From Spirochaetaceae bacterium (GTDB lineage: Bacteria > Spirochaetota > Spirochaetia > SZUA-6 > Fen-1364): 16,363 nt of DNA. A program made the position numbers and the translations under genes. Shown piece after piece: positions 1-7,161 of this stretch. The notes beneath the pieces were generated by a model. That model ran no database searches and was not told where the DNA came from. It saw only the letters and a list, made by a program, of their open reading frames with translations. The first letter of the stretch is position 1, and every line of letters begins with the position of its first letter. Location: the NCBI GenBank assembly GCA_003141795.1, contig PLNO01000212.1, positions 3,030 to 19,392 of the forward strand. The letters are read 5' to 3'.

Positions 1-1
1 C

Positions 2-562
2 GGGTTCGTGATGTCGGAAGGCTCGGGCGTCATCGTTCTGGAAGAGCTCGAGCACGCGCGGCGCCGCGGGGCGCATATCTACGCCGAGCTCGCCGGCTAC
101 GGGGCCACCTGCGACGCCAACCACCTCACCGCTCCGCACCCCGAGGGCCGCGGCGCCATCAGGGCGATGAACATAGCCCTTGAGACCGCGGGCTTGACGC
201 CCGTGGACGTGGACTACGTGAACGCGCACGGCACCTCGACGCAGATCAACGACCCCATCGAGACGAAAGCCATCAAAGCCGCCTTTGGCGACCATGCCCG
301 GAAGCTGAAGGTGTCCTCCACCAAGAGCATGCACGGCCACCTCCTGGGCGCGGCCGGCGGAGTGGAGGCCATCGTCTCCGTCCTGGCCATCCGTGATCAG
401 TTCTTCCCTCCCACGCGCAACCTCGACGAGCCGGACCCGGCATGCGATCTGGACTACGTGCCCCACACTGGATACGAGGGGCGCATCCGCGCGGCCATCT
501 CCAATGCGCTGGGCTTCGGCGGCCACAATTCTGTCGTTCTCTTCCGGGAGTTTCCCGCATAG
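2..562 (+). CDS. fabF: Beta-ketoacyl-ACP synthase II, 3' part (5' end outside window)
   Basis: Condensing enzyme of type II fatty-acid synthesis, joining malonyl-ACP to a growing acyl-ACP in the cytoplasm. Only the C-terminal 186 residues are visible; the frame is open to the window edge and the first residues (GFVMSEGSGV) match the middle of the family, so the GTG/ATG near base 8 is internal. Two of the three catalytic residues are present: the first His in NAHGTST (bases 227-229) and the second His in the MHGHLLGAAGG stretch (338-340), preceded by the conserved Lys (323-325). The active-site Cys lies upstream of the window. The end, NALGFGGHN followed by a short tail, is a normal FabF C-terminus. 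In the Lys-Ser-Met-x-Gly-His motif x is His, where Thr is common. A FabB or polyketide-type KS is less likely. No terminator is seen before the next gene. Confidence 0.92.
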   Translation, partial: GFVMSEGSGVIVLEELEHARRRGAHIYAELAGYGATCDANHLTAPHPEGRGAIRAMNIALETAGLTPVDVDYVNAHGTSTQINDPIETKAIKAAFGDHARKLKVSSTKSMHGHLLGAAGGVEAIVSVLAIRDQFFPPTRNLDEPDPACDLDYVPHTGYEGRIRAAISNALGFGGHNSVVLFREFPA

Positions 563-578
563 GCCTCGCAGAAAAACT

Positions 579-607
579 TTGCATTGCCGGCGATGAGCGG
601 ATAGACT
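579..607 (+). promoter_or_regulatory. Possible promoter for the sensor kinase gene
   Basis: TTGCAT at 579-584 and TAGACT at 602-607 are separated by 17 bp in the only gap between fabF and the kinase gene. Both boxes are imperfect, and this is a pattern match only. Confidence 0.3.
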
Positions 608-632
608 GTCAGCACGTGTCCGCCCGGAGGGG

Positions 633-3353
633 ATGCGGGGAGGCGGTGATCTGAAAGCGGTGAAACAGTCCTTCCGCCGCGCGCTCGCCATCCGCTTCAC
701 TCTTCTCATTGCTCTCGTCCTCGCAAGCGTCGGCGCCGTTCTCTATGTGCTGACCTACCGTACCACGACGCAGATCGTGGAAAAGAACCTCCGCCAAACC
801 ACCGACATGGTCTTCACGTTCGTGGAAACCGTGGCGGACGCTTCGGTGCGCAACTACCTGCGCGCCTCATCGGAGCGGGCGTACGACCTCGTTGCAGCCG
901 AATACGCGCGGTTCAGGTCCGGAGCGGTGAGCGAATCTGCCGCACAGCGTGCAGCCTTCGAGCAGCTTGCCGGGCTTCATATCGGGAAGACGGGGTACGT
1001 GTTCGTGGTCGATACCAAGGGCTTCATGGTCTCTCACCCCAGCCCCGGGCTCGACAGCAAGCCAGCGCCCACGGAAGACAGTCCTCTTGCCGATCAGCTC
1101 CGCATGCGCGAGGGATATCTCGAATACAACTGGCGCAACCCCGAGGAGAAGACCGATCAGGCCAAGGCCATGTACATGAGCTTTTTCGGTCCCTGGAACT
1201 GGATCATTTCCGTCGTCTCCTATCGCAAGGAGTTCGATGTCCTGGTGAATCCCGCGGTTTTCAGGGATTACGTTCTCTCCGCGACATTCGGGAAGGACGG
1301 ATACGTGTTCATCGCGCACGAGGACGGCGGTATCGTCATCCACCCACGTCTCTCGGGCAATCCGCTGAAGGATTCCGGCGATCCCCAATTGCGCGCACTG
1401 TTCGAAACCATGCGTTCGAGCCCTCAAGGGAGGGCGGAATATTCCTGGCGCAACCCCGGCGACAAAAGCCCGGTGCAGAAGGTCGTGTACTACAAGCAGC
1501 TCCCCCGGTTCCACTGGATCGTGGCGAGCACCATTTCCCGACACGACCTGTACGCTCCCGCCTATGCGGCGGGGCTCACGATCCTCATCGCCTTCGCTCT
1601 CGCCCTCGCCCTCGCCGTCCTCCTGACCCTCCGCCTGTCCGCCAGGGTCACCCACCCGATCGAGTCGCTCGCCGCGCGGCTGGAGGAGGGAAACACCCCG
1701 GACTTCTCCGTGCGCATGCCGGTGGATTCCCGGGACGAGATCGGAACGCTGGCCGAGCATTTCAACCGGTTCATGGACGGCCTGCAGGCGGCCAGGGACA
1801 CGCTGGAAGCGACAACGAAGGAACGGACCCGTGCGGAGACCGCGAGCGCGCGGCTTGCCGCCGCCGTGGCGCAGATCACCGAGCACGTGATGATCACCGA
1901 TCCGTACGGCCGCGTCGTTTACGTGAATCCCGCCTTCGAGACCTGCACGGGCTACACAGCGGCGGAGATCGTGGGTCGAACGCCGCGGGTGCTCCGCAGC
2001 GACAAGCATGACTCCGCCTTCTATGCAGAGCTCTGGAACGTGCTGCAGGAGGGCAGGATCTGGCAGGGTCGCATAGTGAACCGGCGCAAGAACGGGACGG
2101 AGTTCGTTCAGGAGGGCACTATCACGCCGATCCGCGATGAAGCGGGGAGGGTGGTGAGCTACGTGGCGGTCAATCGCGACGTCACCCTGGACATAGAGAA
2201 GGAGGTGCGTCAACGCCAGAGCCAGAAGCTAGAAGCGGTCGGGACCCTTGCAGGGGGCATCGCCCACGATTTCAACAACATCCTCACCGCTGTCCTCGGC
2301 TTCTCCGAGCTCGCCGAGACGTCCCTCGATGAGGCCCACCCCGTTCGTCCCTATCTGGCGGAGATCACGCACAGCGCGACGCGCGCGCGTGACCTGGTCG
2401 CAAAGATCCTCACCTTCAGCCGCCAGTCGTTGCGCGAGGTGAAGCCCGTGGTCATCGAGGCGCTGCTCACCGACGCGCTGACGCTTCTCCGCGCGAGCCT
2501 TCCATCGACGATCGAAATCGTGCAGGATCTGGAGCCCGGTCCCCACACCGTTCTTGCCGATCCGACGGAGATTCACCAGCTCGTCATGAACCTCTGCACG
2601 AACTCTTCCCAGGCGATAGGAGAGCACACGGGTACCATCACGGTGACGCTCAGAACCGTGGAGCACTCCGAGAGCCTCTCTCCCGAACCGTTGACCTCCT
2701 GGATCGAGCTCACCGTGAGGGACGACGGGGAGGGCATGACGGAGGAGGTCATGACCCGTATGTTCGAGCCATTCTTCACGACGAAAAAGGCCGGCAAGGG
2801 GACCGGGCTCGGGCTCGCCGTGGTGCATGGGATCGTCACGCAGATGGGGGGGGAGATCGCGGTGGACAGCGCCCCGGGGCAGGGAACGGCGATCCGCATC
2901 CAGCTCCCCCTGCAGGGCAACGCCGCGAGCGGGGAGGAAAGGGGCGCGCTGCAGCCTCCGCGCGGGAACGGGGAGCGCATCCTGCTCGTCGACGACGAGG
3001 AGGCGATATGCGCGGTCGGATCTCGGATGCTCTCCCTGCTTGGCTACGAGATCGTGACAATGAACCGCGCCTCGCAGGCCCTCAGCACGGTGAGGCAGCA
3101 GCCGGACCACTTCCAGCTCATCCTCACCGACCAGACCATGCCCGAGATGACCGGCATCGACTTCGCCCGACGCCTCGCCTTGGAGGCGCCGTCGCTCCCC
3201 GTCGTGCTGATGACGGGGTCCCGCGGCAAGGACCTCGAGGCGAACGCCCTGGCGGCGGGCATCAGGCGCCTCGTGTACAAGCCGTTCCGCCAGACCGAGG
3301 TCGCTCTGGTTGTGCGCCAGGTGCTCGATGACGCGGCGTCCGCGTCCCGGTGA
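633..3353 (+). CDS. Membrane hybrid sensor histidine kinase (Cache-Cache-HAMP-PAS-HisKA-HATPase-REC)
   Basis: Probable two-component phosphorelay protein of 906 residues in the inner membrane. TM1 is about residues 17-38 and TM2 about 311-334. Between them lie two Cache-like halves, each with a GK.GYVF core (near residues 118 and 219) and a repeated YxWRNP motif, suggesting an extracytoplasmic small-molecule sensor. HAMP follows TM2 and a PAS domain spans about 405-520. The dimerisation domain has the phospho-acceptor His545 in AHDFNN. The ATPase domain has its N-box Asn near 653 and a GTGLGLA G-box near 723. The C-terminal receiver (about 779-900) carries phospho-acceptor Asp833 in LTDQTMP. 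There is no DNA-binding output, so phosphate should pass to another protein not seen here. The start is uncertain: the GGAGGGG before ATG 633 is too close, and GTG at 660 after GGGGAGG (637-643) is an alternative. The ligand cannot be inferred. Confidence 0.93.
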   Translation: MRGGGDLKAVKQSFRRALAIRFTLLIALVLASVGAVLYVLTYRTTTQIVEKNLRQTTDMVFTFVETVADASVRNYLRASSERAYDLVAAEYARFRSGAVSESAAQRAAFEQLAGLHIGKTGYVFVVDTKGFMVSHPSPGLDSKPAPTEDSPLADQLRMREGYLEYNWRNPEEKTDQAKAMYMSFFGPWNWIISVVSYRKEFDVLVNPAVFRDYVLSATFGKDGYVFIAHEDGGIVIHPRLSGNPLKDSGDPQLRALFETMRSSPQGRAEYSWRNPGDKSPVQKVVYYKQLPRFHWIVASTISRHDLYAPAYAAGLTILIAFALALALAVLLTLRLSARVTHPIESLAARLEEGNTPDFSVRMPVDSRDEIGTLAEHFNRFMDGLQAARDTLEATTKERTRAETASARLAAAVAQITEHVMITDPYGRVVYVNPAFETCTGYTAAEIVGRTPRVLRSDKHDSAFYAELWNVLQEGRIWQGRIVNRRKNGTEFVQEGTITPIRDEAGRVVSYVAVNRDVTLDIEKEVRQRQSQKLEAVGTLAGGIAHDFNNILTAVLGFSELAETSLDEAHPVRPYLAEITHSATRARDLVAKILTFSRQSLREVKPVVIEALLTDALTLLRASLPSTIEIVQDLEPGPHTVLADPTEIHQLVMNLCTNSSQAIGEHTGTITVTLRTVEHSESLSPEPLTSWIELTVRDDGEGMTEEVMTRMFEPFFTTKKAGKGTGLGLAVVHGIVTQMGGEIAVDSAPGQGTAIRIQLPLQGNAASGEERGALQPPRGNGERILLVDDEEAICAVGSRMLSLLGYEIVTMNRASQALSTVRQQPDHFQLILTDQTMPEMTGIDFARRLALEAPSLPVVLMTGSRGKDLEANALAAGIRRLVYKPFRQTEVALVVRQVLDDAASASR

Positions 3354-3373
3354 AGCCGCCGGCACCTCCGGTG

Positions 3374-3402
3374 CGGCCGCCGCTTTTCCTTGACGGCGGC
3401 CG
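3374..3402. repeat. GC-rich stem-loop between kinase and marR
   Basis: A perfect 9-bp inverted repeat (CGGCCGCCG at 3374-3382, CGGCGGCCG at 3394-3402) with an 11-nt loop follows the kinase stop by 20 nt. It could terminate the kinase transcript, but no T-run follows. It overlaps the candidate -35 box of the next gene, so it could instead be an operator. Confidence 0.35.
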
Positions 3403-3418
3403 GCCCGTCGATTAGGCT
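3390..3418 (+). promoter_or_regulatory. Possible marR promoter
   Basis: TTGACG at 3390-3395 (five of six to consensus), a 17-bp spacer and TAGGCT at 3413-3418 (poor). The implied start near 3425 would leave only about 13 nt of leader before the ATG at 3438, so the Shine-Dalgarno site would sit at the very 5' end of the RNA. Confidence 0.3.
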
Positions 3419-3437
3419 TTCAAAGGGATTCGAACGC

Positions 3438-3911
3438 ATGTCGAAGAAGACGGTCACCAAATCCAGGACGCCGCTCGTCGCCGAGGCTACAGATCTCAAG
3501 GAGATTCCGGTCGGCCGCATGATCAAGATGGCCTACTCCGCGGTGCATAAAGAGCACGAGCTTTTCGTGCGCAAGGCCGGGATAACGGTGCCGCAATGGC
3601 AGGCGCTCATGGCCCTCAGCCGCAGGCCGGGGATCACGAGCTCCGACCTTGCCTTGCAGCTCGGCGTGGAGGCCCCCAGCGTGACGAGCCTCATCAACGG
3701 CATGGAGCGCAAGGGATGGGTGACCCGCCGGAAGTCGGCGGAGGACGCGCGCGTGCGCAAGCTCGCCCTCACCCCCAGCGGGACGCATCTCATCAACGGC
3801 ATGCACGAGGCGACAGTCTCCATCGACAACCGCATCTCCACCGTGCTCGGCGAAGGTGAGCGCGCCACCCTGAAACGCCTCCTGCAGGCCGTCGTGGAGG
3901 TCATGCGTTAG
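3438..3911 (+). CDS. MarR-family winged-helix transcriptional regulator
   Basis: A 157-residue DNA-binding regulator, the normal MarR size. The winged helix is clear: VPQWQALMALS begins helix 2, SSDLALQLGVEAPSVTSLINGMERKGW is the helix-turn-helix, and the wing carries the family signature of Asp-x-Arg followed by a K.ALT.SG segment (EDARVRKLALTPSG). The start chosen is ATG 3438, preceded by AAAGGGA (3422-3428) at good spacing; the frame is open to a TTG at 3390 but that lies upstream of any ribosome site. The N-terminal tail is basic and probably flexible. It ends 10 nt from the convergent phosphotransacylase gene. MarR proteins usually bind a palindrome near their own promoter and respond to aromatic or oxidising ligands; the target here is unknown, and the stem-loop at 3374-3402 is one possible operator. 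Confidence 0.9.
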   Translation: MSKKTVTKSRTPLVAEATDLKEIPVGRMIKMAYSAVHKEHELFVRKAGITVPQWQALMALSRRPGITSSDLALQLGVEAPSVTSLINGMERKGWVTRRKSAEDARVRKLALTPSGTHLINGMHEATVSIDNRISTVLGEGERATLKRLLQAVVEVMR

Positions 3912-3921
3912 GGGCCCGAGG

Positions 3922-4815
3922 TCAACGGGCCAGTGCCCCCAGCGCCATGGAGTAGAGCTTGTTGCGGGCGCTGTCGCTGCGGGAGGCGAGCACGATGGGC
4001 GCCTTGGCGCCCATGACGATGCCGGCCTCCTCCGCCTTGGCGAAAAAAATGAGCGCCTTGTAGAGAATGTTCCCCGCCTCGATGTTCGGCGCCACGAGGA
4101 TGTCTGCCCGGCCCGCGAGCTCGCTCGTGATTCCCTTGTGGCGTGCGGCTTCGACGCTCACCGCATTGTCCAGCGCCAGCGGCCCCTCCACGCGGGCGCC
4201 TCTGATCGCCCCCCGTTCAGCCATCTTGGAAAGACAGGCCGCATCCACCGTTGCCGGCATGCTGGGGTTCACCCGCTCGATGGCGCAGAGCATTGCCACG
4301 ATGGGCAGGGGAATGCCGAGACGGTGGGCGAGATCCACGGCGTTCTGCACGATGTCGATCTTCTGCGCGTAGTCGGGGGCGATGCTGAGCGCTGCATCGG
4401 TGACGAAGTAGAACCTGTCGGATTCCGCGAACCGGAACACCCCCACGTGGGAGAGCGTCCGCCCGGTCGTGAAGCCGTTCTGCTTGGAGAGCACCTCGTG
4501 GAGGAGGTCGGCGCTCTGCAGCAGGCCCTTCACGAGGATGTCCCCGTCGCCACGCGCCACGCAGCGCACGGCCTCTCCCGCAGCTTCCGCATCGGTGCCG
4601 GTTTCGATCACCTGCCATCCGCTGATCGAGAGGGAACGCTCGGCCGCTGCCGCCTCGATCTCTTCCCGCCTGCCGACGAGGACAGGCTCGGCAAATCCCG
4701 CCTTCTTCGCTTCGGCGAGCGCCTCGAGGATCGTGCTGTCGGCGGCCTGCGCAACGACGAACCGGGCAGGGCCCGCAGCGCGGGCCGCATCGAGGATCTC
4801 GACGAATGTCTTCAT
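3922..4815 (-). CDS. ptb: Phosphate butyryl/acetyltransferase family enzyme
   Basis: Transfers an acyl group between acyl-CoA and phosphate, giving an acyl-phosphate that a kinase can use for ATP synthesis; it acts in the cytoplasm. At 297 residues it is the size of phosphotransbutyrylase, and shorter than the catalytic-plus-regulatory form of Pta. Family landmarks include the N-terminal VLVGRREEIE strand region, GDILVKGLLQSADLLHEVL, the SHVGVFRF segment, an Ala-Asp-Ile-Leu-Val-Ala-Pro-Asn-Ile-Glu-Ala-Gly-Asn stretch and the end with PIVLASRSDSARNK. The C4 preference is inferred from length and similarity only; acetyl or other short acyl groups are possible. No butyrate or acetate kinase gene lies nearby. 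It is a single-gene unit convergent with marR. No Shine-Dalgarno precedes the ATG, but an extended -10 box ends 7 nt before it, suggesting a leaderless transcript. Confidence 0.88.
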   Translation of the reverse strand: MKTFVEILDAARAAGPARFVVAQAADSTILEALAEAKKAGFAEPVLVGRREEIEAAAAERSLSISGWQVIETGTDAEAAGEAVRCVARGDGDILVKGLLQSADLLHEVLSKQNGFTTGRTLSHVGVFRFAESDRFYFVTDAALSIAPDYAQKIDIVQNAVDLAHRLGIPLPIVAMLCAIERVNPSMPATVDAACLSKMAERGAIRGARVEGPLALDNAVSVEAARHKGITSELAGRADILVAPNIEAGNILYKALIFFAKAEEAGIVMGAKAPIVLASRSDSARNKLYSMALGALAR

Positions 4816-4822
4816 GGCACGG

Positions 4823-4831
4823 AGTATAGCA
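4823..4831 (-). promoter_or_regulatory. Extended -10 box immediately upstream of ptb
   Basis: Read on the minus strand this is TGcTATACT, a good extended -10 element. Seven bases separate it from the ATG at 4815, so transcription would begin at or next to the start codon. No convincing -35 is visible, which is tolerated by extended -10 promoters. Confidence 0.45.
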
Positions 4832-4870
4832 CGGGAATGCGCCGGCGTGGCCGCTTGTGGAGGACATCCG

Positions 4871-4945
4871 CAGCGCGACTATTTCGGCGCCCACACTTAC
4901 GAGCGGCTGGACACCCCGCACGGCCAGTTCTTCCACCAACGCCTG
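4871..4945 (+). pseudogene. gnd: Remnant of 6-phosphogluconate dehydrogenase C-terminal tail
   Basis: Plus-strand bases 4871-4936 encode QRDYFGAHTYER, then LDTPHGQFFH. This closely resembles the conserved C-terminal tail of 6-phosphogluconate dehydrogenase (family form QRDYFGAHTYER.D.PRG.FFH). The similarity stops just upstream of base 4868, where the family's Leu-Leu-Gln-Ala context is replaced by CGGHP, and downstream the frame runs on past the usual stop. No other part of a gnd gene is in the window, so it appears to be a fragment left after a deletion or rearrangement. It lies between the promoter of ptb and the 3' end of the next minus-strand gene. Recognition is from memory of the family motif. 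Confidence 0.65.
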
Positions 4946-4972
4946 AGATCGCCCGGAGACGCCGTCGATTCC

Positions 4973-6178
4973 TCACGAATCCAGCGGCGGGTCGCCGCGG
5001 ATCTGGCGCAGGAGATCGATGTAGTACGTAAAGTTTTCGAACGGCATGTCGATGGGCACCAGATGGTCGGGGCTTGGGAAGTAGGCGCCTGATTCCACGA
5101 GGAAAGGCACCTTCTTCATCACCTCCCGCTTCACCGAGGCCTTGTCACCGAGGAACTCCCTCTTGTCGAGCCCGCCGCCCAGGATGATGCGCGTGCCGTA
5201 CTCCTTGCGCAGCGCGACAGGGTCCATTCCGGCCGCGCATTCGAGGGGCCACACGAAGTTGATCCCGGTGTCCAGCCAGATCGGGATGAGCTGCTCGATG
5301 TTGCCGTCGCAGTCGACGTAGATGCAGTGGCAGCCGCCCGCGCTGATGACCTCATTCAGTCGACGGTAGCGGGGCACCATGTGCTCTTTCACCATGTCAG
5401 GCCCGATCATGGGGCCGGTTTTGTACGCCATGTCCTCCCAGTACCACGCGACATCGATGCGGATGTCCTTCATGACCCTTTTCACCATCGCAGTCTCCAG
5501 ATGGAGGATCGTCTCCATCATGTCGTCGACGAGCCCGGGATCATCGTAGAACATGTACATGAGATTGCTCGTGCCGACCCACATGTTGAGATAGCCGAAA
5601 AACCCGCCGACCTCCATGGCAACCGGACACTCCAGCGCGTTCATCTCCAGCACGAACCGCTGCCAGTCCGACGGATAACGGTCGGGGGTGTCGGGGTCGA
5701 GGCGTTTGCGCAGCTCGTTCCAGGTGGCCCTGTCCTTCACCGGATGCTCGAGCCACATTGGCATGTTGAAAGCGCTTCCCTTCAGCACCTTCTCCCGTAT
5801 GCCCGCGCCGTTCCGCATGACGATGCTCTGCGCGGTCTCCTCCAGCAGTTCCAGCTCGAAGGGCGGACAGATGAGGAAGGAATGGTCTTGAATCGTCGTC
5901 CCATGGAATCCCTCATGAACGACGCTGCCGGCGTCCATTCCGCTGTGGACCTCGAACAGAAGCCGCCACTGGTCGAACTGGAAGTACTCATCAACCGCGG
6001 CGGGGATGCCGTTGCCGATGCTGGACGGGCCGATGAACGAGGTAGGCGCACCCCGTGCGACCCATGCCGCGAAGGTCTCAGGCCAGAACATGTGCAACCC
6101 GTTGCCAAGAATCCCGAAGTCACCGCGGCGGTTGCCAGCGCAGATGTCCTGGAATCTCTGTCTTGTGAAGCGCTCCAT
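4973..6178 (-). CDS. URO-D superfamily protein (uroporphyrinogen decarboxylase/methyltransferase-like)
   Basis: A 401-residue TIM-barrel protein of the uroporphyrinogen decarboxylase superfamily, longer than heme-pathway HemE. Family features are the N-terminal MERF.....DICAG segment, FYDDPGLVDDMME, the WEDMAYKTGPMIGPDM segment and the late barrel strands with a CDGN motif followed by LGGGLDKREF. Members next to sugar or methyl metabolism genes usually resemble corrinoid:CoM methyltransferases (MtaA/MtbA type). Here the region expected to bind metal reads CHCIYVDCDGN, with Cys283, His284, Cys285, Asp289 and Cys290, not the usual His-x-Cys. No corrinoid protein is nearby, so a methyltransferase role is only a guess and HemE activity is unlikely. 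The start is ATG 6178 with AGAGGG five bases upstream; a GTG at 6184 would overlap that site. It is divergent from the btpA operon and probably co-regulated with it. Confidence 0.85.
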   Translation of the reverse strand: MERFTRQRFQDICAGNRRGDFGILGNGLHMFWPETFAAWVARGAPTSFIGPSSIGNGIPAAVDEYFQFDQWRLLFEVHSGMDAGSVVHEGFHGTTIQDHSFLICPPFELELLEETAQSIVMRNGAGIREKVLKGSAFNMPMWLEHPVKDRATWNELRKRLDPDTPDRYPSDWQRFVLEMNALECPVAMEVGGFFGYLNMWVGTSNLMYMFYDDPGLVDDMMETILHLETAMVKRVMKDIRIDVAWYWEDMAYKTGPMIGPDMVKEHMVPRYRRLNEVISAGGCHCIYVDCDGNIEQLIPIWLDTGINFVWPLECAAGMDPVALRKEYGTRIILGGGLDKREFLGDKASVKREVMKKVPFLVESGAYFPSPDHLVPIDMPFENFTYYIDLLRQIRGDPPLDS

Positions 6179-6221
6179 CCTCACCCTCTTTTCAATTGCC
6201 TCTGCTTTTGCTGGCGACTCT

Positions 6222-6249
6222 TTGACATCTTACTAAAATATTTTATTAT
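6222..6249 (+). promoter_or_regulatory. Candidate distal promoter of the btpA operon
   Basis: A perfect TTGACA (6222-6227), a 16-bp spacer and TATTAT (6244-6249, five of six). It would start transcription near 6256, giving a leader of about 80 nt. It overlaps the opposing promoter of the URO-D gene. Confidence 0.5.
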
Positions 6250-6255
6250 TTGAAA
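6227..6255 (-). promoter_or_regulatory. Candidate promoter for the minus-strand URO-D gene
   Basis: On the minus strand, TTTCAA (6255-6250), a 17-bp spacer and TAAGAT (6232-6227). Both boxes are imperfect. The spacer contains the palindrome at 6235-6244, and the promoter lies face to face with the plus-strand one at 6222-6249. Confidence 0.35.
6235..6244. promoter_or_regulatory. AT palindrome in overlapping promoter spacers (possible operator)
   Basis: AAAATATTTT is a perfect 10-bp palindrome lying between the -35 and -10 boxes of both opposing candidate promoters, where a bound repressor would block both. A related AAATATTT occurs at 14381-14388 upstream of the ROK regulator. Such short AT motifs can arise by chance in AT-rich DNA. 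Confidence 0.35.
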
Positions 6256-6275
6256 GCTTTTTTTCCATATTTTTC

Positions 6276-6303
6276 TTGACTTATTAAAAATAAATGATAA
6301 AAC
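6276..6303 (+). promoter_or_regulatory. Candidate proximal promoter of the btpA operon
   Basis: TTGACT (6276-6281), a 16-bp spacer and an extended -10, TGaTAAAAC, whose hexamer is 6298-6303. Transcription would start near 6310 and leave about 27 nt before the ATG, containing the Shine-Dalgarno site. A 5-bp inverted repeat, TTATTaaaAATAA (6281-6293), sits in the spacer and could be an operator. Confidence 0.5.
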
Positions 6304-6321
6304 AAGAGAGGAACACTGCGC

Positions 6322-6327
6322 AGGAGG
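6322..6327 (+). promoter_or_regulatory. Strong ribosome binding site of btpA
   Basis: A full AGGAGG lies 9 nt before ATG 6337. It decides the start, because the in-frame TTG at 6328 directly abuts the site and cannot be used with it. Confidence 0.8.
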
Positions 6328-6336
6328 TTGCATCTC

Positions 6337-7161
6337 ATGAAATTCATGGACACTTTTTTCAATAGCGGGAGGAAGCCCCTGATTGCGATGGTGCATCTTC
6401 CCCCATTGCCCACGACGCCGCTCTACGATGAACGACAGAGCATGACCGATATCATCGAGCAGGTACGGGCCGATCTTGCCATCCTGCTCGTGGCGGACTT
6501 CGACGCCTATATGTTCTGCAATGAGGGGGACCGCCCCTATTCCTTCACGGCCGGCTACGAGGGCGTGGCAGCCATGACGACGGTCGTGTCGCAGCTCGCG
6601 CCGAAGGACAGGCCTTTCGGGGTCGATTTCCTGTGGGATTCCCGAGCAGCGCTGGCAATCGCGGCGGCCACCGGCGCGTCGTTTATCCGCGGGGTGATGA
6701 CCGGCGCATACGAATCCGACATGGGCCTGTGGAGCACGGATGTTGCGGGGATGCTCAGGGAACGACGGAGGCTTCGGGCGGAGAACGTCGCGTTCTTCAT
6801 GAACGTGACCCCCGAGTTCTCCTCCTCGGTCGGCACGCGCAGCCTCGGCGCAATCGCGACCTCTGCCGTCATGCACTGTCTCGCTGACGCGATCCTCATC
6901 TCGGGTCCCGTGCAGGGAGCGGAACCGGACCTCAAGGCCCTTGCCGGAGTGAAGTCCACGCTGAAAGCGAGCGTTCCCGTGATGGCCAATACGGGAGCGA
7001 AATCGACCAATCTGCCGTCCTTCCTGGAGAGCGCGGACGGCATCATCGTCGGGACGGACCTCAAGCGCGACGGATACACGTGGAACAAGGTCGACGCCCA
7101 GCGAGTGGAGGCGTTCATGAAGGCCGCCGGCAGGCGCATGAGGTCGCCCGTGCGCGGATGA
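6337..7161 (+). CDS. BtpA/SgcQ-family TIM-barrel protein
   Basis: A 274-residue member of the BtpA family, named for a cyanobacterial photosystem I biogenesis factor and including E. coli SgcQ of a sugar operon. No secure enzymatic activity is known to me for the family. Landmarks are the N-terminal KPLIAMVHLPPLP, which replaces the usual GMIHL.PLPG pattern, the FGVDFLWDS strand, GASFIRGVMTGAYESDMG, and the C-terminal PVMANTGAKSTN and DGIIVGTDLKRDG loops, typical of a phosphate-binding (beta-alpha)8 barrel. It is the first gene of the plus-strand operon; its last codon overlaps the next start by four bases (ATGA), implying translational coupling with the sugar kinase. The context favours a step in breakdown of a phosphorylated sugar or polyol, which is inference. 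The length is normal and no defect is seen. Confidence 0.88.
   Translation: MKFMDTFFNSGRKPLIAMVHLPPLPTTPLYDERQSMTDIIEQVRADLAILLVADFDAYMFCNEGDRPYSFTAGYEGVAAMTTVVSQLAPKDRPFGVDFLWDSRAALAIAAATGASFIRGVMTGAYESDMGLWSTDVAGMLRERRRLRAENVAFFMNVTPEFSSSVGTRSLGAIATSAVMHCLADAILISGPVQGAEPDLKALAGVKSTLKASVPVMANTGAKSTNLPSFLESADGIIVGTDLKRDGYTWNKVDAQRVEAFMKAAGRRMRSPVRG

Noticed and set aside
867..2213. Long minus-strand open frame of 448 codons opposite the kinase
   Set aside because: It is fully antisense to a gene with complete domains, has His/Arg/Gly-rich composition typical of GC-rich shadow frames, and matches no family.
2229..3365. Minus-strand frame of 378 codons opposite the kinase C-terminal half
   Set aside because: A shadow of the HATPase and receiver coding sequence with no recognisable domain.
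4138..5031. Plus-strand frame of 297 codons opposite ptb
   Set aside because: Antisense shadow of the phosphotransacylase gene; only the separate gnd-like stretch in another frame near 4871 resembles a protein.
7080..7157. Upstream extension of the FGGY kinase frame
   Set aside because: The kinase family starts at the MSLFLGIDIG segment at 7158; the extension is shadow of the btpA coding region.
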